A stretch of DNA of 64,000 bases from Neobacillus piezotolerans (lineage in GTDB: Bacteria > Bacillota > Bacilli > Bacillales > Cytobacillaceae): the NCBI RefSeq assembly GCF_003362805.1, contig NZ_QNQT01000002.1, positions 62,001 to 126,000 of the forward strand, given 5' to 3'. A program made the position numbers and the translations under genes. Of the stretch, positions 61,359-64,000 are shown in pieces; position 1 is the stretch's first letter; every line of letters begins with the position of its first letter. The notes under the pieces were generated by a model. It did not search any database. It was given only the letters and a program-made list of their open reading frames with translations, and had not been told where the DNA came from.

Positions 61359-62669
61359 TTATTTGCTTACTGTCGTGGCCCTATTTTCCAAAGGGGATTC
61401 GGAACCGGTTCGTAACCAGATAGCCGCGGGTACAAGCAGCAGGGAAAGGATGCCGCCCGCGATGGAGAGGCTGTAGTAGCCAAATTGCGATGCCGCCAAA
61501 CCTGCGCCAGCCCCCGCCATGGCCCCAGCGAGTGAAATCAGGACATCGACCGACCCTTGTGTTTTCGCTCGGGTTTCGGGGTTTGTTGAATCGACGATGA
61601 GCGCGGTTCCGCTAACCAACCCGAAGTTCCATCCTAGGCCGAGTAAGGCCAGGGCTGTAGTAAGCAAGAACATGGATTCCGGAGGTGCGAAAGCGGCGAG
61701 TAGCCCGGCTCCGAGCAGGGTGATGCCGGATGCAATGGCAATCGCACTGCGGCCGGCCTTATCGACAAGCTTCCCGGTAAATAGGGACGGAAGATACATG
61801 GAACCGGCATGGATGCTGATTAACAGGCCGACATTTCCGAGTCCATGGCCATGGTGCCCCATATGGACGGGAGTGATGGCCATAATTCCAACCATGACGC
61901 TGTGGCTGATGATCATAACGGCTGTCCCGACAAACAGCCCTTTTTTGTTTTGCTGTTTAGCAGAGTTAGCGATGCCATTGGCAGTTGGTTCGCTTTTTGG
62001 CAATCCTATTGTTTTTGCCAGGAGGAGCGGATCCGGGCGTAGGAAAACGAATAATACCAGTCCCGCAAGCGTGAAGGCTGCCGCCGAGAGAATGAAAGGT
62101 CCGGCCAAAGGTGGAATGCCGGCTAGTTTGGCAAGCCCGCTCATAGCCTGGATGAGGTTCGGTCCGGCAATCACCCCGAAGGTCGTTGAAACCATGACAG
62201 TACTGATTGCAGTAGCCCGCTGATTCGAGTTGGCCAGGTCTGTGCCCGCATAGCGGGACAAGAGATTGGTAGCAAATCCTGAGCCGTAAATTACCAGTGA
62301 GAGAAATAACAGGAGAATGCTGTTGGTCACAGCCGCAGCCACTACCCCCGCGGATCCAAGTCCGCCGGCAATGAATCCAGCTGAAAGCCCAAGCCGGCGC
62401 CCATACCGCTGCGAGAGCCTTCCAACCAGAAATGCGGCACCGGCAGAGCCAAGAGTGAACAGGGCGGAAGGGATACCAGCGTAACGATCAGTACCCAACA
62501 TGTCCTGGGCAAGGAGGGCGCCAACCGCAATACCCGCGGCAAGGCCGGCACCGCCGAAAATTTGCGAGATAACGACTACAAGCAAAGTCCTCCTATAAAG
62601 GTGTTGCTGTTTTTCTGGTGAGCCTATGAAGTCTTTGGCCGCTTTGGAACGCTTTAAAGATGTCTTCAT
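61359..62669 (-). CDS. MFS transporter
   Basis: A 436-residue major-facilitator transporter with 12 hydrophobic segments. RTLLVVVISQIFGGAGLAAG begins the first segment, VGRLSQRYGRRLGLSAG is motif A and GPNLIQAM the motif C region; TGKLVDKAGRSAIAIASG is the second-half motif. A soluble, His-rich external loop (HMGHHGHGLG) lies between segments 7 and 8 and might bind metal. ATG 62669 with AAAGG upstream. GC-richer than average for the window. Substrate unknown. Confidence 0.8.
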   Translation of the reverse strand: MKTSLKRSKAAKDFIGSPEKQQHLYRRTLLVVVISQIFGGAGLAAGIAVGALLAQDMLGTDRYAGIPSALFTLGSAGAAFLVGRLSQRYGRRLGLSAGFIAGGLGSAGVVAAAVTNSILLLFLSLVIYGSGFATNLLSRYAGTDLANSNQRATAISTVMVSTTFGVIAGPNLIQAMSGLAKLAGIPPLAGPFILSAAAFTLAGLVLFVFLRPDPLLLAKTIGLPKSEPTANGIANSAKQQNKKGLFVGTAVMIISHSVMVGIMAITPVHMGHHGHGLGNVGLLISIHAGSMYLPSLFTGKLVDKAGRSAIAIASGITLLGAGLLAAFAPPESMFLLTTALALLGLGWNFGLVSGTALIVDSTNPETRAKTQGSVDVLISLAGAMAGAGAGLAASQFGYYSLSIAGGILSLLLVPAAIWLRTGSESPLENRATTVSK

Positions 62670-62801
62670 TTTTTAGCCTTTCCGGGTAAACATTCCTTTT
62701 TCGCCCTTTTAAAATTTGGTGGTAAAAAACGATTCTTAAATTTAATAATAATAGTATACATCCTTGTAAGCTGCTTAACTATCTAGGAAGGAGCTCGAGG
62801 T

Positions 62802-63659
62802 ATGAAATCGGGGAAAGCCATTATTCATTGTTTTTCTTTTTTGTCTATATTTCTCGCCACGGCCATTTTTGTGAACCCTCTGACTGATGGGATAGGCAAT
62901 GGCGCAATCAGAACTCTTTTGAAAGAAAGCTTGCGGCTGCTAGTTACTGTCGGTCTGTTTTGGGTGTACTCAAGCAAGGTGCTGAAAAAATCGAATGCCA
63001 GCTTTGGAATTCAAAGGCCGATTAAGGTGGAAAAACAATGGATTTTGATCGGACTTGGAATGCCTCTTACGGTAATCGTATTTTACCTTCTCGCTCAGTA
63101 TTCTGTTTTTGAAATTCAGACGGAGCTTTCCTTTAAAACTATTTTGGCGTTGCTGGTTGGTTCACTTATTGTTTCATGTTCCGCAGGCATCATAGAAGAA
63201 ATGCTGTTCAGGGGCTATTTGTTTAAAGTGATTGAAGGGAAATGGGGCGCGGCTTCAGCCATAGTTGCCACCTCGGTTTTGTTCGGGGCCCTTCATCTCC
63301 TAACGGGAGGCAGTCTTCAGGTGCTTGATACATTGTTCATTTTAACAGCGGGCACTATTGTGGGAATAATGTTTTCACTCATTGTGCAAAAAACGGGAAA
63401 TCTTTGGAATGCGGCGGCCGTTCATACGATATGGAATTTCGTCCTTAATCCAAGAATTATCGGCTTTACTAATGGCTCCGATTACGAAGGGGCGTCCCTA
63501 GTCAAGGCGAGTTTTGCGACCGACAGCCCGTTGGTCACTGGAGGCGCATTCGGGATTGAAGCGGGCATTCCGGCGGTTATCCTTTATAGTGCCTTCATCT
63601 GGTGGCTTGTTGTCGGGAAGGCGGGAAAGGATGAATACAAAAAAAGCGGCTTCAATTGA
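62802..63659 (+). CDS. CPBP-family intramembrane metalloprotease
   Basis: A 285-residue membrane protein with about eight hydrophobic segments. CPBP (Abi/Rce1-like) motifs are present: EEMLFRGYLF (EExxxR), LFGALHLLTGG (second His) and HTIWNFVLN (HxxxN). Members process prenylated or bacteriocin-related peptides or act in immunity; no peptide gene is adjacent here. AAGGAGCTCGAGG precedes the ATG. The stop lies inside the terminator hairpin. Confidence 0.85.
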   Translation: MKSGKAIIHCFSFLSIFLATAIFVNPLTDGIGNGAIRTLLKESLRLLVTVGLFWVYSSKVLKKSNASFGIQRPIKVEKQWILIGLGMPLTVIVFYLLAQYSVFEIQTELSFKTILALLVGSLIVSCSAGIIEEMLFRGYLFKVIEGKWGAASAIVATSVLFGALHLLTGGSLQVLDTLFILTAGTIVGIMFSLIVQKTGNLWNAAAVHTIWNFVLNPRIIGFTNGSDYEGASLVKASFATDSPLVTGGAFGIEAGIPAVILYSAFIWWLVVGKAGKDEYKKSGFN

Positions 63660-63669
63660 GCCGCTTTTT
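63641..63669 (+). terminator. Terminator of CPBP gene
   Basis: AAAAAGCGGCT (63641-63651) and AGCCGCTTTTT (63659-63669); the stem overlaps the last codons of the gene. Confidence 0.88.
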
Positions 63670-63696
63670 GGCCGCTATTATAAAGTAAAGTACTTT

Positions 63697-64000
63697 TTAT
63701 TCTTTGGAAAGCACTTGCATGAAGGCTTCAACGCTCCGCTTGTTCCTCATGATAGGGGAATAGATATAGGAAAGGGTCCGGGTGAACTTTTTGTTTTTTA
63801 AATGGATGATCGACAATTCCCCGTGCTTTACCTCCCTGTCAATTACACTTTGTGACAGAAGTGAGAGGCCCAATCCTTTCATGATGCTTTCTTTTACCCC
63901 CTGGTTGCTGCTGATTGTAAGGAGGGATTTTACTTTTATTCCGTTGGAACGGATAAAATGGTTTAAATATTCCCTTGTCCCCGACCCTTCCTCCCTTGTC
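63697..64000 (-). CDS. LysR-family regulator, C-terminal part (runs off the window)
   Basis: The open minus frame to the window edge encodes the effector-binding end of a LysR regulator: REEGSGTREYLNHFIRSNGI, VKSLLTISSNQGVKESIMKG, LGLSLLSQSVIDREV and a short tail. The N-terminal helix-turn-helix lies beyond 64000. REEGSGTR is typical of CysL/CbbR-type effector domains. Target genes cannot be inferred. Confidence 0.85.
   Translation of the reverse strand, partial: TREEGSGTREYLNHFIRSNGIKVKSLLTISSNQGVKESIMKGLGLSLLSQSVIDREVKHGELSIIHLKNKKFTRTLSYIYSPIMRNKRSVEAFMQVLSKE

Overview
The window reads as a chromosomal segment of a low-GC Firmicute, most likely a Bacillaceae member (Bacillus/Mesobacillus/Neobacillus type). 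This rests on strong AGGAGG-type ribosome sites, some TTG/GTG starts, hairpin-plus-T-run terminators between nearly all units, and recognisable Bacillus genes or signals: YobU/YobV, YtoQ, YxjI, GltC, AdaA/AlkA/Ogt, a PerR box at ahpCF, two sigma-W-type promoters and an MhqR-like operator at an azoreductase. I see no rRNA, tRNA, CRISPR array or intact insertion sequence.

Layout. 1-4.7 kb: uridine phosphorylase, a DDAH/arginine-deiminase-type hydrolase and an FUSC-type membrane protein. 5.2-8.9 kb: an AT-rich accessory island with a two-gene unit of unknown function, facing a RusA resolvase / AHJR-type nuclease / HEPN operon, then a GIY-YIG-like (T5orf172/MUG113) protein. 9.1-16.1 kb: an MFS exporter, a gene remnant, a Gfo/Idh oxidoreductase paired with a membrane-anchored Nudix-like protein, another remnant, a PAP2 phosphatase and an SDR. 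16.4-18.4 kb: the alkylation-repair operon adaA-alkA-ogt. 18.6-21.4 kb: a secreted GH3 beta-glycosidase of foreign base composition behind a duplicated promoter region. 21.5-29.1 kb: yobU/yobV, an MBL hydrolase, yxjI and small secreted or membrane proteins. 29.4-34.5 kb: a permease with three M20 amidohydrolases. 34.9-41.8 kb: a deleted alpha/beta-hydrolase relic, small conserved proteins, a sigma-W coiled-coil gene and a two-component system. 41.9-43.4 kb: a TusA/YedE pair in which the TusA catalytic cysteine codon is UGA and yedE is frameshifted. 43.9-53.8 kb: core metabolism and stress genes (mqo, ahpCF, gdhA/gltC, azoR). 53.9-64 kb: an FNR-type promoter on an hmp relic, two small proteins, a P1 peptidase, ytoQ, yjdM, rluF, two MFS exporters, a CPBP protease and the C-terminal part of a LysR regulator running off the edge.

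How the parts work together. Several units respond to electrophile, oxidative, envelope or alkylation stress (PerR-ahpCF, MhqR-azoR, sigma-W-yxjI, Ada). GltC beside gdhA ties nitrogen assimilation to its regulator. The M20 cluster looks like uptake plus deacylation or decarbamoylation of amino-acid derivatives. The window is also rich in decaying genes: relics of abgB, a ketosteroid-dehydrogenase-like flavoprotein, a PAF-acetylhydrolase-like enzyme, hmp and an MBL gene, plus the two lesions at tusA-yedE.

Most promising for novelty: the 5.2-8.9 kb island, above all the nuclease/HEPN pair whose join lies exactly on an in-phase A AAA AAA slippery heptamer; the UGA at the TusA cysteine; and a dispersed element lying upstream of both adaA and a membrane protein gene.
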